12,347 nucleotides of DNA from an uncultured Desulfuromonadales bacterium (GTDB taxonomy: Bacteria > Desulfobacterota > Desulfuromonadia > Desulfuromonadales > Geopsychrobacteraceae): NCBI GenBank assembly GCA_945788205.1, contig CALZLE010000182.1:1-12347 (forward strand), written 5' to 3'. The notes below the pieces were generated by a model that saw only the letters and a list, made by a program, of their open reading frames with translations, was not told the DNA's origin and searched no databases. A program made the translations under genes and the position numbers. This document shows, piece by piece, positions 1 through 6,271 of this stretch (the first letter of the stretch is position 1; the number at the start of each line of letters is the position of its first letter).

Positions 1-230
1 AAAAGGGGAAGCTCGACGGAACCGCGATCAAGGCCGAAATGGAGCAGATGAAAAGCTACGTCCCTGAAGGACTCGAAGGCGTCTGTCTTCCTTCAACCTG
101 GACCAGCGAAGATCATCGCGGAACAACCCTGGTCTCCGTCTATAAAAGCCAGTTCAACGATGGCGATTTCAAGATGGAAAAGCAGACCACGGTAGAGGTG
201 CCACGCCGCGCTGAATGGCTCGGCTGGTAG
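1..230 (+). CDS. ABC transporter periplasmic substrate-binding protein, C-terminal fragment
   Basis: The reading frame is open from the left edge (first full codon at position 3) to a TAG at 228-230, so only about the last 75 residues are visible. The composition and ending (charged helix, then a segment with WTSEDHRG, YKSQF and a final EWLGW) resemble the C-terminal lobe of Peripla_BP_6 proteins, the LivK-like branched-chain amino acid or aromatic acid binding family. The gene lies directly upstream of a livF-type ATPase, which supports a role as the solute receptor of a liv-type importer. The mature protein would act in the periplasm. The ligand cannot be told from the fragment. An internal ATG at 39 is not the real start, because the frame continues upstream of it. 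Confidence 0.7.
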   Translation, partial: KGKLDGTAIKAEMEQMKSYVPEGLEGVCLPSTWTSEDHRGTTLVSVYKSQFNDGDFKMEKQTTVEVPRRAEWLGW

Positions 231-246
231 TAAAATATTTATCTAT

Positions 247-270
247 GGGGCGGTGTACATACGCCGCCCC
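247..270 (+). terminator. GC-rich stem-loop between binding-protein gene and livF
   Basis: A 10-bp stem (247-256 with 261-270, including one G-T pair) closes a 4-nt ACAT loop 17 bases after the stop codon of the binding-protein gene. The 3' side lacks a U-tract, so it is not a textbook intrinsic terminator. It may protect the 3' end of the abundant binding-protein message or attenuate reading into livF, a common way to make more receptor than ATPase. The structure is seen directly; the role is inferred. Confidence 0.5.
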
Positions 271-299
271 ACTCAATTAATGCTTAACCGGAGAAACAC

Positions 300-1118
300 G
301 TGACTGACGTTGCTGAAAAGATCGGGGTTGGCGAACCACTGCTGATTCTCAACAACATCGAGGTGGTTTACGACGAGGTCATCCTGGTGCTGCGCGGCGT
401 CAGCCTCGAGGTGCCAAAGGGGGAAATTGTCACCCTCCTTGGTCCCAACGGTGCCGGCAAGTCGACGACCCTCAAGGCGATCTCGGGGCTGCTCGGAACT
501 GAGGACGGCAAGGTCACCCGCGGCAGCGTCCAGTACATGGGCGAAGATATCGCCAACAGTGCTCCGGAGCAGATCGTCCGGCAGGGAATCTTTCAGGTCA
601 TGGAGGGGCGGCGGATTATCGGCGACATGACGGTCCACGAGAACCTGCGTCTCGGCGCCTATACCCGCAAAGACAAAGAAGTCAAAAGCGACATCGAGAA
701 AGTCTATCACTACTTCCCACGGCTTAAAGAGCGCACTGGCCTGGCTGGCTATCTCTCCGGCGGCGAACAGCAGATGCTCGCCATCGGTCGCGCCATGATG
801 GCCCGCCCCAAAGTCATGCTCCTCGATGAGCCATCGATGGGACTCTCCCCCCTCTTGGTTAAGGAAGTCTTCGGCATCATCGAAACGATCAACCGGGAGC
901 AGGGCATCACCATGCTACTGGTCGAGCAGAATGCCAATATCGCGCTCAAGCACGCGACCTACGGCTACGTTATGGAGTCAGGCAAGATCGTGCTCGACGG
1001 CACCCGTGACGAATTGCTCAATAATGAAGATATCAAACAGTTCTACCTCGGTGGCGGCGAGGAGCGGCGCTCCTTCAAAAACCTCAAGTCATACAAGCGA
1101 CGCAAGCGCTGGCTGTAG
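300..1118 (+). CDS. livF: liv-type ABC transporter ATP-binding protein (LivF)
   Basis: This 272-aa protein is a cytoplasmic ATPase subunit of a branched-chain amino acid type (HAAT family) importer. Visible motifs are Walker A GPNGAGKST (48-56), the ABC signature LSGGEQQ (152-158), Walker B VMLLDEP (172-178) and a D-loop with SMGLSP. The LLVEQNA segment near 206-212 is typical of LivF rather than LivG. The start is a GTG at 300 with GGAG at 290-293, 6 nt upstream. An unusual C-terminal tail after residue 250 (GGGEERRSFKNLK, then a run of Lys/Arg ending RRKRWL) extends past the normal LivF end. LivG, LivH and LivM are not in the window and presumably lie upstream. The adjacent acyl-CoA ligase and 2-oxoacid oxidoreductase genes suggest the imported solute is catabolised through CoA esters. 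Confidence 0.93.
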   Translation: MTDVAEKIGVGEPLLILNNIEVVYDEVILVLRGVSLEVPKGEIVTLLGPNGAGKSTTLKAISGLLGTEDGKVTRGSVQYMGEDIANSAPEQIVRQGIFQVMEGRRIIGDMTVHENLRLGAYTRKDKEVKSDIEKVYHYFPRLKERTGLAGYLSGGEQQMLAIGRAMMARPKVMLLDEPSMGLSPLLVKEVFGIIETINREQGITMLLVEQNANIALKHATYGYVMESGKIVLDGTRDELLNNEDIKQFYLGGGEERRSFKNLKSYKRRKRWL

Positions 1119-1156
1119 TCCTCTAATCGCACACCACACCGCGATATTCCTTTTGC

Positions 1157-1162
1157 AAGGAG
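1157..1162 (+). promoter_or_regulatory. Shine-Dalgarno that fixes the start of the PaaK-like gene
   Basis: AAGGAG lies 5 nt before the ATG at 1168. The reading frame is open much further upstream, inside livF, so this site decides that translation begins at 1168 and not at an earlier in-frame codon. Confidence 0.8.
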
Positions 1163-1167
1163 CACCC

Positions 1168-2412
1168 ATGTCGACATTTTACGACGCCTTGGAAACCCGC
1201 AGCGCTCAAGAGAGAGCCGAGCAACAGTTCGCCCAGCTGGCTGAAACCATCAACCAGGCCATCGACCAATCCCCGTACTACAAAGAGTTACTGGCCGGCT
1301 TTACCGCTCTGAAGCAGATCGACGTGGCGACATTGGCCAAAATGCCGGTGACGCGCAAAAGCGAGCTACAGACGCTGCAACAGGAGCAGCCCCCCTTCGG
1401 CAAGCTGGCGACGCTGACGCCGCCAAACCTGAAGCGGCTGTTCGCTTCACCGGGACCGATCTACGAACCGGAAACGAAACGTGAAGATGGCTGGCGCTTT
1501 GCCCGGGCCCTTTTCGCCGCCGGAGTTCGTTTCGGCGATCTACTGCACAACTGTTTCTCCTACCATTTCACCCCGGCCGGAGCGATGGTCGAGAGCGGCG
1601 CTTTCACACTAGGGTGCGCTGTCTTCCCGGCAGGCACCGGTCAGACCGAACAGCAGGCCCGCACCATCGCCGATCTGCGACCTCAGGCTTACGTCGGAAC
1701 CCCCTCATTTTTAAAGATCATTCTTGACAAGGGGGAGGAGCTCGGGCTAGACCTTAGTTCGCTTTCTAAAGGGTTGGTATCGGGTGAATATTTCCCGCCG
1801 CAGCTGCGTCAGGAATTTACTTGTCGCGGAATCGAAGCGGTCCAGTGTTACGCCACTGCAGACCTCGGTTTGATTGCTTACGAAACGGCAGCTGATCAGG
1901 GAATGATTATAGACGAGGGCGTGATCGTTGAAATCGTCCGCCCCGGCACCGGCGATCTGGTTGCAGATGGTGAAGTCGGCGAGCTGGTCGTCACCTGCTT
2001 GGATGCCGACTACCCGTTGATCCGCTTTGCCACCGGCGACCTTTCCGCAATTATGGCTGGCGAAAGCCCCTGCGGCCGCACCAATCGCCGCATCAAAGGC
2101 TGGATGGGCCGCGCCGATCAATCAGCCAAGGTTCGCGGGATGTTTGTCCATCCCAGCCAGATTGCTACCGTGCTGTCACGCCATTCAGGGGTCGGTAAAG
2201 GCAGACTGGTGGTGACCCGCAACGAGAAGGGGCTGGACGACGCCTGCTTCCAGGTCGAGACAGAAACGCTGGAGCAGCCGGAGCTGTCACAGGCTCTGAT
2301 CAATAGTTTTCAAGAGGTCACCAAGCTGCGCGCCGAGGTTGTGCTGTGCAACACAGGCACCCTGGCCAATGACGGTAAAGTGATCGATGACCAGCGGCCA
2401 ATCGACGGGTAA
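1168..2412 (+). CDS. PaaK-like phenylacetate-CoA ligase family protein with variant P-loop
   Basis: This 414-aa protein matches the phenylacetate-CoA ligase (PaaK) branch of the adenylate-forming superfamily in length and layout. An N-terminal helical part leads to PVTRKSEL (60-67), the usual lead-in to the PaaK core. Later come an A5-like YATADLGLIAYE (228-239), an A7-like PLIRFATGDLS (283-293) and an A8-like GRADQSAKVRGMFVHPSQI (314-332). The C-terminal NDGKVIDDQR includes Lys404, the likely adenylation lysine. The Ser/Thr/Gly-rich P-loop expected after the lead-in is replaced by FASPGPIYEP (92-101). As I recall, similar liv- and oxidoreductase-linked homologs share this variant, so it may be a subfamily trait and not decay. 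Its likely role is handling an aryl or acyl acid as its CoA ester or adenylate; true ligase activity is uncertain. It follows livF by 49 nt, probably in the same operon. Confidence 0.8.
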   Translation: MSTFYDALETRSAQERAEQQFAQLAETINQAIDQSPYYKELLAGFTALKQIDVATLAKMPVTRKSELQTLQQEQPPFGKLATLTPPNLKRLFASPGPIYEPETKREDGWRFARALFAAGVRFGDLLHNCFSYHFTPAGAMVESGAFTLGCAVFPAGTGQTEQQARTIADLRPQAYVGTPSFLKIILDKGEELGLDLSSLSKGLVSGEYFPPQLRQEFTCRGIEAVQCYATADLGLIAYETAADQGMIIDEGVIVEIVRPGTGDLVADGEVGELVVTCLDADYPLIRFATGDLSAIMAGESPCGRTNRRIKGWMGRADQSAKVRGMFVHPSQIATVLSRHSGVGKGRLVVTRNEKGLDDACFQVETETLEQPELSQALINSFQEVTKLRAEVVLCNTGTLANDGKVIDDQRPIDG

Positions 2413-2426
2413 AAACTAAAAAACAA

Positions 2427-2542
2427 CTCCCTCTCCTCGGCACCCAAACTGCGGGCATAAAGGAGAGGGTTGGGGTGAGGGGAAACCACGACGAAAAGCC
2501 CCCTCATCCGCCCTAAGGGCACCTTCTCCCAAGGGAGAAGGA
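2427..2542. repeat. Complex palindromic intergenic repeat, copy 1 (RIME/REP-like)
   Basis: Three nested inverted repeats are visible. CCCTCTCCT (2429-2437) pairs with AGGAGAGGG (2461-2469). GGGGTGAGGGG around 2472-2482 pairs imperfectly with CCCCCTCATCC around 2499-2509. CCTTCTCCC (2522-2530) pairs with GGGAGAAGG (2533-2541) across a 2-nt loop. The reverse complement of 5083-5186 aligns along its length, apart from about 20 extra bases in the first loop here. Similar short intergenic palindromes with these arm sequences occur in many proteobacteria, for example the rhizobial RIME family, as I recall. It fills most of the gap between the PaaK-like gene and the XRE-cupin gene. An AT-rich stretch (2543-2585) that could hold a promoter follows, though no clear -35/-10 pair was found. 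Confidence 0.85.
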
Positions 2543-2598
2543 TTATGAGAAAATAAAAAATCTTGATCTAAAATTCAGAGTTTTCAAGGAGAATTGCC

Positions 2599-3177
2599 AT
2601 GTCAGCGAAAAACAAGATTGGAGCAAAGGTCCGGCAACTGCGTGAAGCGAAAGAGATGAGCATCGAACAGCTGGCCGAGCAGAGCCAATGCCACACCGAG
2701 CAGATCCAGCAGATTGAAGACGGCGCCCTGGTTCCCTCGCTGACTCCGCTGATGGAGCTTTCCCGCGCCCTCGGCGTACGCCTCGGCACTTTCATGGATG
2801 ATGATCCGGTTGAAGGCCCGGCCGTATTCGACAGCAGCGAGGCCCCCAGCGTCATCCGCTTCTCCGGCAAAGACCCAAAGGCAACCAGCAGCAGCCTCGA
2901 TTTTTACTCGATGGCTGCCGGTAAAAAAGACCGTCACATGGAACCCTTCATGATCGACGTCAAGCCGCGCACTGGCAATACCCCACCACTGTCCGGTCAT
3001 GAGGGGGAAGAGTTCATCTACGTACTCGAAGGCGCCATCCAGATCAACTACGGCAAGACCACCTACGAACTGGAAGCGGGCCAGAGTATCTACTACGACT
3101 CGATCGTGCCGCACGATGTCCACGCCAAAGGGGATCAAACCGCAAAGATTCTGGCCGTCGTCTACGCCCCCTGCTAG
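2599..3177 (+). CDS. XRE-family transcriptional regulator with cupin sensor domain
   Basis: This 192-aa protein has an N-terminal Xre/Cro-type helix-turn-helix (about 8-62: VRQLREAKEMSIEQLAEQS, then a recognition-helix region ending ALGVRLGTF). A C-terminal single cupin barrel covers about 110-190. Cupin motif 1 lies around SGHEGEEFIYVLEG (132-145) with His134 and Glu136-138 as possible metal ligands. Motif 2 lies around AGQSIYYDSIVPHDV (160-174) with His172. The protein is cytoplasmic, and the cupin is expected to bind a small effector. The ATG at 2599 has AAGGAG (2586-2591) 7 nt upstream. The gene is followed after 9 nt by an acyl-CoA ligase whose Shine-Dalgarno overlaps this stop codon, so the two are cotranslated. 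It probably regulates this operon in response to the acid or acyl-CoA; the effector is not visible. Confidence 0.9.
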   Translation: MSAKNKIGAKVRQLREAKEMSIEQLAEQSQCHTEQIQQIEDGALVPSLTPLMELSRALGVRLGTFMDDDPVEGPAVFDSSEAPSVIRFSGKDPKATSSSLDFYSMAAGKKDRHMEPFMIDVKPRTGNTPPLSGHEGEEFIYVLEGAIQINYGKTTYELEAGQSIYYDSIVPHDVHAKGDQTAKILAVVYAPC

Positions 3178-3186
3178 GAGCCCGCC

Positions 3187-4842
3187 ATGCCTTATACAAA
3201 AAAGACCATCGGCGCCTACTTTGAGGAACAGGTCAAGCACCTGCCTGACCATGAGTTCATTGTCTACCCTGACCGTGATCTGCGCTGGACCTATGCCGAG
3301 TTCAACGAGCGGGTCGACAATCTGGCCAAGGGGCTGTTGGCGACCGGCATCGGCAAAGGCGATCACGTCGGCATCTGGGCGACCAACGTGCCTGACTGGA
3401 CCACCTTCATGTTCGCCACCGCCAAGATCGGCGCCGTGCTGGTGACCATCAACACCCAGTATCGCAGCTTCGAACTGGAATACGTGGTTAAGCAGGCCGA
3501 TCTGGCCGCCCTGGTGATCATCGACAGTTTCCGCGATCACAGCTATCTGGATACGGTCAACGAACTGATCCCGGAGCTGAAGACCTGTCAGCGTGGCCGC
3601 TTGAAGAGCGAGCGTTTCCCGGAGTTGCGCAGCGTCATCTTCATCGGCCAGGAGAAGCACCGCGGCATGTTCAACACCCGCGAGCTGATGCTGCTCGGCA
3701 GCCAGTGTGGCGATGAGCGCTTCAACAAGGTCAAGGCTTCGCTGGACGCTCACGAAGTGGTCAACATGCAGTACACCTCAGGAACCACCGGGTTCCCGAA
3801 AGGGGTCATGCTCAGCCACTTCAACATTCTGAACAATGGTTACTACATCGGCGAGCGGCAAAAGTTCAGCGAAGCCGATCGCATCTGTCTGCCGGTCCCG
3901 CTGTTTCATTGTTTCGGCTGCGTGCTCGGCGTGATGGCTGCCCTGGCCCACGGTGCCACGCTGGTGCCACTGGAGCAGTTCGAACCGCTACTGGTGTTGG
4001 CGGCGGTGCAGAAAGAAAAGTGCACCGCAGTCTACGGCGTACCAACCATGTTCATCGCCGAGCTGGCCCATCCGATGTTCGAGATGTTCGACATGAGCAG
4101 CCTGCGCACCGGGATCATGGCCGGTTCACCCTGCCCGGAAGAAACCATGCGTCAGGTGATGGAGCAGATGAACTGCACCGACATCACCATCGCCTACGGC
4201 CTGACCGAAGCGTCACCGGTGATCACCCAGACCCGCACCGATGATTCGGTCGCCCAGCGCACCGGCACCGTCGGCGCCGCCCTGCCGGAGATCGAGGTCA
4301 AGCTGCTCGATCCAGAAACTGGTGACGAGTGCGGTGTCGGTCAACCGGGCGAACTCTGCTGCCGTGGCTACAACGTCATGAAGGGCTACTACAAGATGCC
4401 GGAGCGAACCGAAGAAGCGATCGATGCTGACGGCTGGCTGCACTCCGGCGATCAAGCTGAGGTCGACGCCGACGGTTACTACAAGATCACCGGCCGGATC
4501 AAGGATATGATCATCCGTGGTGGCGAAAATATCTATCCGCGCGAGATCGAAGAATTCCTCTACACGATGGAGGGTGTTCTCGACGTGCAAGTGGTCGGTA
4601 TTCCGGACGAAAAATACGGCGAAGTGGTCGGTGCTTTTATCATCAAAAAAGAAGGCGCGGATATGACCGAGGCGGACGTCATTGACTTTACCCGCAGCCG
4701 CATCGCACCCTATAAGAAACCGAAGCATGTCATCTTTGTTGATGCCTACCCGATGACAGCGAGCGGGAAAATTCAGAAGTACAAGTTGCGCGAGTTGGCA
4801 GCCGAGCAGCTCGGTATTGATGCCAAAGTATTCGATGAGTGA
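3187..4842 (+). CDS. AMP-forming acyl-CoA synthetase (fatty-acid-CoA ligase family)
   Basis: This 551-aa cytoplasmic enzyme is of normal length for ANL-superfamily acyl-CoA synthetases, which turn acid, ATP and CoA into acyl-CoA, AMP and PPi. All hallmark motifs are intact: P-loop YTSGTTGFPKG (196-206), A5 YGLTE (337-341), A7 GWLHSGD (416-422), A8 hinge GRIKDMIIRGGENIYPREIE (436-455) and the catalytic lysine Lys528 in MTASGKIQK. The start at 3187 has AGGAG (3176-3180) overlapping the stop of the cupin regulator. The chain length or branching of the acid cannot be read from sequence; medium-chain, branched or aryl acids all fit. The following 2-oxoacid oxidoreductase produces acyl-CoA, so the enzyme could activate the matching free acid from outside. 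Run in reverse, it could recover ATP from the acyl-CoA. The 3' end overlaps or abuts the ferredoxin gene. Confidence 0.93.
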   Translation: MPYTKKTIGAYFEEQVKHLPDHEFIVYPDRDLRWTYAEFNERVDNLAKGLLATGIGKGDHVGIWATNVPDWTTFMFATAKIGAVLVTINTQYRSFELEYVVKQADLAALVIIDSFRDHSYLDTVNELIPELKTCQRGRLKSERFPELRSVIFIGQEKHRGMFNTRELMLLGSQCGDERFNKVKASLDAHEVVNMQYTSGTTGFPKGVMLSHFNILNNGYYIGERQKFSEADRICLPVPLFHCFGCVLGVMAALAHGATLVPLEQFEPLLVLAAVQKEKCTAVYGVPTMFIAELAHPMFEMFDMSSLRTGIMAGSPCPEETMRQVMEQMNCTDITIAYGLTEASPVITQTRTDDSVAQRTGTVGAALPEIEVKLLDPETGDECGVGQPGELCCRGYNVMKGYYKMPERTEEAIDADGWLHSGDQAEVDADGYYKITGRIKDMIIRGGENIYPREIEEFLYTMEGVLDVQVVGIPDEKYGEVVGAFIIKKEGADMTEADVIDFTRSRIAPYKKPKHVIFVDAYPMTASGKIQKYKLRELAAEQLGIDAKVFDE

Positions 4843-4844
4843 GG
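4841..4844 (+). promoter_or_regulatory. Shine-Dalgarno supporting a GTG start for the ferredoxin subunit
   Basis: GAGG lies 5 nt before GTG at 4850 and overlaps the stop codon of the upstream ligase (4840-4842). The competing in-frame starts (TTG 4817, ATG 4820, ATG 4835) have no convincing Shine-Dalgarno in front of them, so the GTG is preferred. ATG 4835, with an 8-nt overlap, remains possible. Confidence 0.55.
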
Positions 4845-4849
4845 ATAAC

Positions 4850-5080
4850 GTGGAAGAAAAGCAGGAAAAAGAACAACCATCAGTCATTATCCATGAGGAG
4901 CTATGCAAGGCCTGCGGCCTGTGCATCATCCATTGCCCGAAAGATATTCTGGAAGCCTCCGACAAAATCAATGAGCTCGGCTACCCGACCACCGTGGTTG
5001 CCAAAGACGGCTGTATCGGCTGCGCCAACTGTTACCTGATCTGCCCGGAGCCGGGTGCGGTCACCGTCAAAAAACCTTAA
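4850..5080 (+). CDS. 2x[4Fe-4S] ferredoxin-type (delta) subunit of 2-oxoacid oxidoreductase
   Basis: This small protein (76 aa from the preferred GTG; 81 aa if ATG 4835 is used) carries two classical [4Fe-4S] cluster motifs. The first is CKACGLCIIHCP (Cys19, 22, 25, 29) and the second CIGCANCYLICP (Cys55, 58, 61, 65), with the ELGYPTTVV linker common in delta subunits of ferredoxin oxidoreductases. It should carry electrons from the TPP site of the VorB/beta-gamma enzyme encoded downstream to free ferredoxin. The acidic and Lys/Gln-rich N-terminus before the first cluster is short. The gene is translationally coupled to the acyl-CoA ligase upstream and separated from vorB by the second palindromic repeat, an unusual split for subunits of one complex. 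Confidence 0.9.
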   Translation: MEEKQEKEQPSVIIHEELCKACGLCIIHCPKDILEASDKINELGYPTTVVAKDGCIGCANCYLICPEPGAVTVKKP

Positions 5081-5082
5081 GA

Positions 5083-5186
5083 GTTCCTTCTCCCTCGGGG
5101 AGAAGGTGGCTGAAGGCCGGATGAGGGGCATAGCGCTATATCGAAAAGCCCCCTTCACCCTAGCCCTCTCCCCCGGGAGAGGGAAC
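5083..5186. repeat. Complex palindromic intergenic repeat, copy 2, inverted relative to copy 1
   Basis: CCTTCTCCC (5086-5094) pairs with GGGAGAAGG (5098-5106). GGATGAGGGG (5119-5128) pairs imperfectly with CCCCCTTCACCC (5149-5160). CCCTCTCCC (5164-5172) pairs perfectly with GGGAGAGGG (5175-5183). The centre has a 10-bp palindrome, ATAGCGCTAT (5130-5139). Read on the - strand the order of arms equals that of copy 1 (2427-2542). It occupies nearly the whole gap between the ferredoxin and vorB genes, inside an apparent operon, and could act as an RNA processing or stability element. Confidence 0.85.
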
Positions 5187-5202
5187 CTCCATGAAAAATA
5201 AC

Positions 5203-5207
5203 AGGAG
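5203..5207 (+). promoter_or_regulatory. Shine-Dalgarno of vorB (TTG start)
   Basis: AGGAG lies 8 nt before the TTG at 5216. No in-frame ATG or GTG gives the conserved N-terminus MKKLVKGNEA, so this site supports the rare TTG start. Confidence 0.75.
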
Positions 5208-5215
5208 TAACTGTT

Positions 5216-6271
5216 TTGAAAAAATTGGTTAAAGGAAACGAGGCGGTCGTCATCGGCGCCCTCGTGGCCGGTTGCGATGCCTACTATGGCTATCCGATCA
5301 CCCCGGCAAGTGAAATCGCGCACTCCGCCAGTGAGCACTTCCTGCCGCTTGGTAAGGTCTTTGTTCAAGCTGAGTGTGAAGTCGGTGCGATCAACATGGT
5401 CTTTGGTGCAGCCTCCTCCGGACAGCGCGTTATGACCGCCAGCTCGGGCCCCGGCATCAGTTTAAAAATGGAAGGTATTTCCTATCTGGCCGGTGCCCAA
5501 CTGCCCTGCGTTATCGTTGACGTGCAGCGTGTCGGTCCGGGTCTCGGTAACATCGGTCCTGAACAGAGTGATTACTTTCAGGTGGTCAAAGGTGGTGGTC
5601 ACGGTGATTACCGCGCCATCGTTCTCGCGCCGGCTTCGGTCGAAGAAACCTACAAGATGAGCATCGAAGCCTTCGATCTGGCTGATAAATGGCGCAGTCC
5701 GGTGTTTATCCTGACCGACGCCACATTAGGCCAGATGATGGAGCCGATCGACATCCGCGAAGTTGAGACTCATCGCTCCGAAAAACCTTGGGCGCTTGAT
5801 ACCAAGCAAGAGAGTAACGACAACTTGGTCACTTCCATCTATCTCGATTTCGATGACATGGAAGAGCACATCAACAATTTGCACGCCAAGTACGCCGAGA
5901 TTACTGAACAGGAAGCCAAGGCCGAAGTCTACGGTGCCGATGTTCCAGATATCGTCCTGACCGGCTACGGCATCACCGGCCGGATGCTACGCAGCGTTGT
6001 CGATAAACTCAACGAGTGCGGTATCGACGCCACCCTGATCCGCCCACAGACCCTCTGGCCGTTCCCAAGCAAGACCTATCAAGAGGTCGTTAAACCGGGC
6101 GTTCCGGTACTGTCGGTCGAGTTGAGTCGCGGTCAGTTTGTTGAGGATGTCCGTCTGTCGCTGCCGGGTCACAATGTAAAGCATTACGGCCGAGTTGGCG
6201 GCAACCTGCCGGAGTTGGGTGAGCTGGTTGAGCAAGCCGAGAAGTTAGTGCAGGAGGCAAAAAATGACTAA
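5216..6271 (+). CDS. vorB: 2-oxoacid:ferredoxin oxidoreductase alpha subunit, VorB type
   Basis: This 351-aa subunit belongs to the TPP-dependent ferredoxin oxidoreductases that turn a 2-oxoacid and CoA into acyl-CoA, CO2 and reduced ferredoxin. Visible family signatures are GNEAVVIGALVAGC (7-20), the substrate-domain motif YPITPASE (26-33), QAECEVGAINMV (51-62), the SSGPGISLK loop (76-84), and GPGLGNIGPEQSDYFQ (107-122) followed by GGGHGDYR (126-133). The overall pattern matches the subunit usually called VorB (3-methyl-2-oxobutanoate dehydrogenase). 2-Oxoglutarate or aryl-pyruvate specificity cannot be excluded. The C-terminal part (about 245-340) is the transketolase C-like domain. Translation starts at a TTG with AGGAG in front. 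The last 8 nt overlap the start of the beta-gamma gene, so the two subunits are translationally coupled. Confidence 0.9.
   Translation: MKKLVKGNEAVVIGALVAGCDAYYGYPITPASEIAHSASEHFLPLGKVFVQAECEVGAINMVFGAASSGQRVMTASSGPGISLKMEGISYLAGAQLPCVIVDVQRVGPGLGNIGPEQSDYFQVVKGGGHGDYRAIVLAPASVEETYKMSIEAFDLADKWRSPVFILTDATLGQMMEPIDIREVETHRSEKPWALDTKQESNDNLVTSIYLDFDDMEEHINNLHAKYAEITEQEAKAEVYGADVPDIVLTGYGITGRMLRSVVDKLNECGIDATLIRPQTLWPFPSKTYQEVVKPGVPVLSVELSRGQFVEDVRLSLPGHNVKHYGRVGGNLPELGELVEQAEKLVQEAKND

Noticed and set aside
826..1167. Upstream in-frame extension of the PaaK-like gene into livF
   Set aside because: The extra 114 residues are low-complexity out-of-frame translation of livF. A good Shine-Dalgarno and family-typical N-terminus fix the start at 1168.
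2543..2585. AT-rich stretch with TAAAAT at 2569-2574 as a promoter for the cupin gene
   Set aside because: The -10-like hexamer has no acceptable -35 element at 16-18 bp, so only the AT-richness can be stated.
2602..3753. Long open frame on the - strand (383 codons) antisense to the cupin and ligase genes
   Set aside because: It lies wholly opposite two well-supported genes, its product resembles no family, and it is explained by codon bias of the + strand genes in a GC-rich genome.
4213..4971. Open frame on the - strand (252 codons) opposite the ligase and ferredoxin genes
   Set aside because: It is a shadow of the + strand coding sequence with no recognisable domain or ribosome site.
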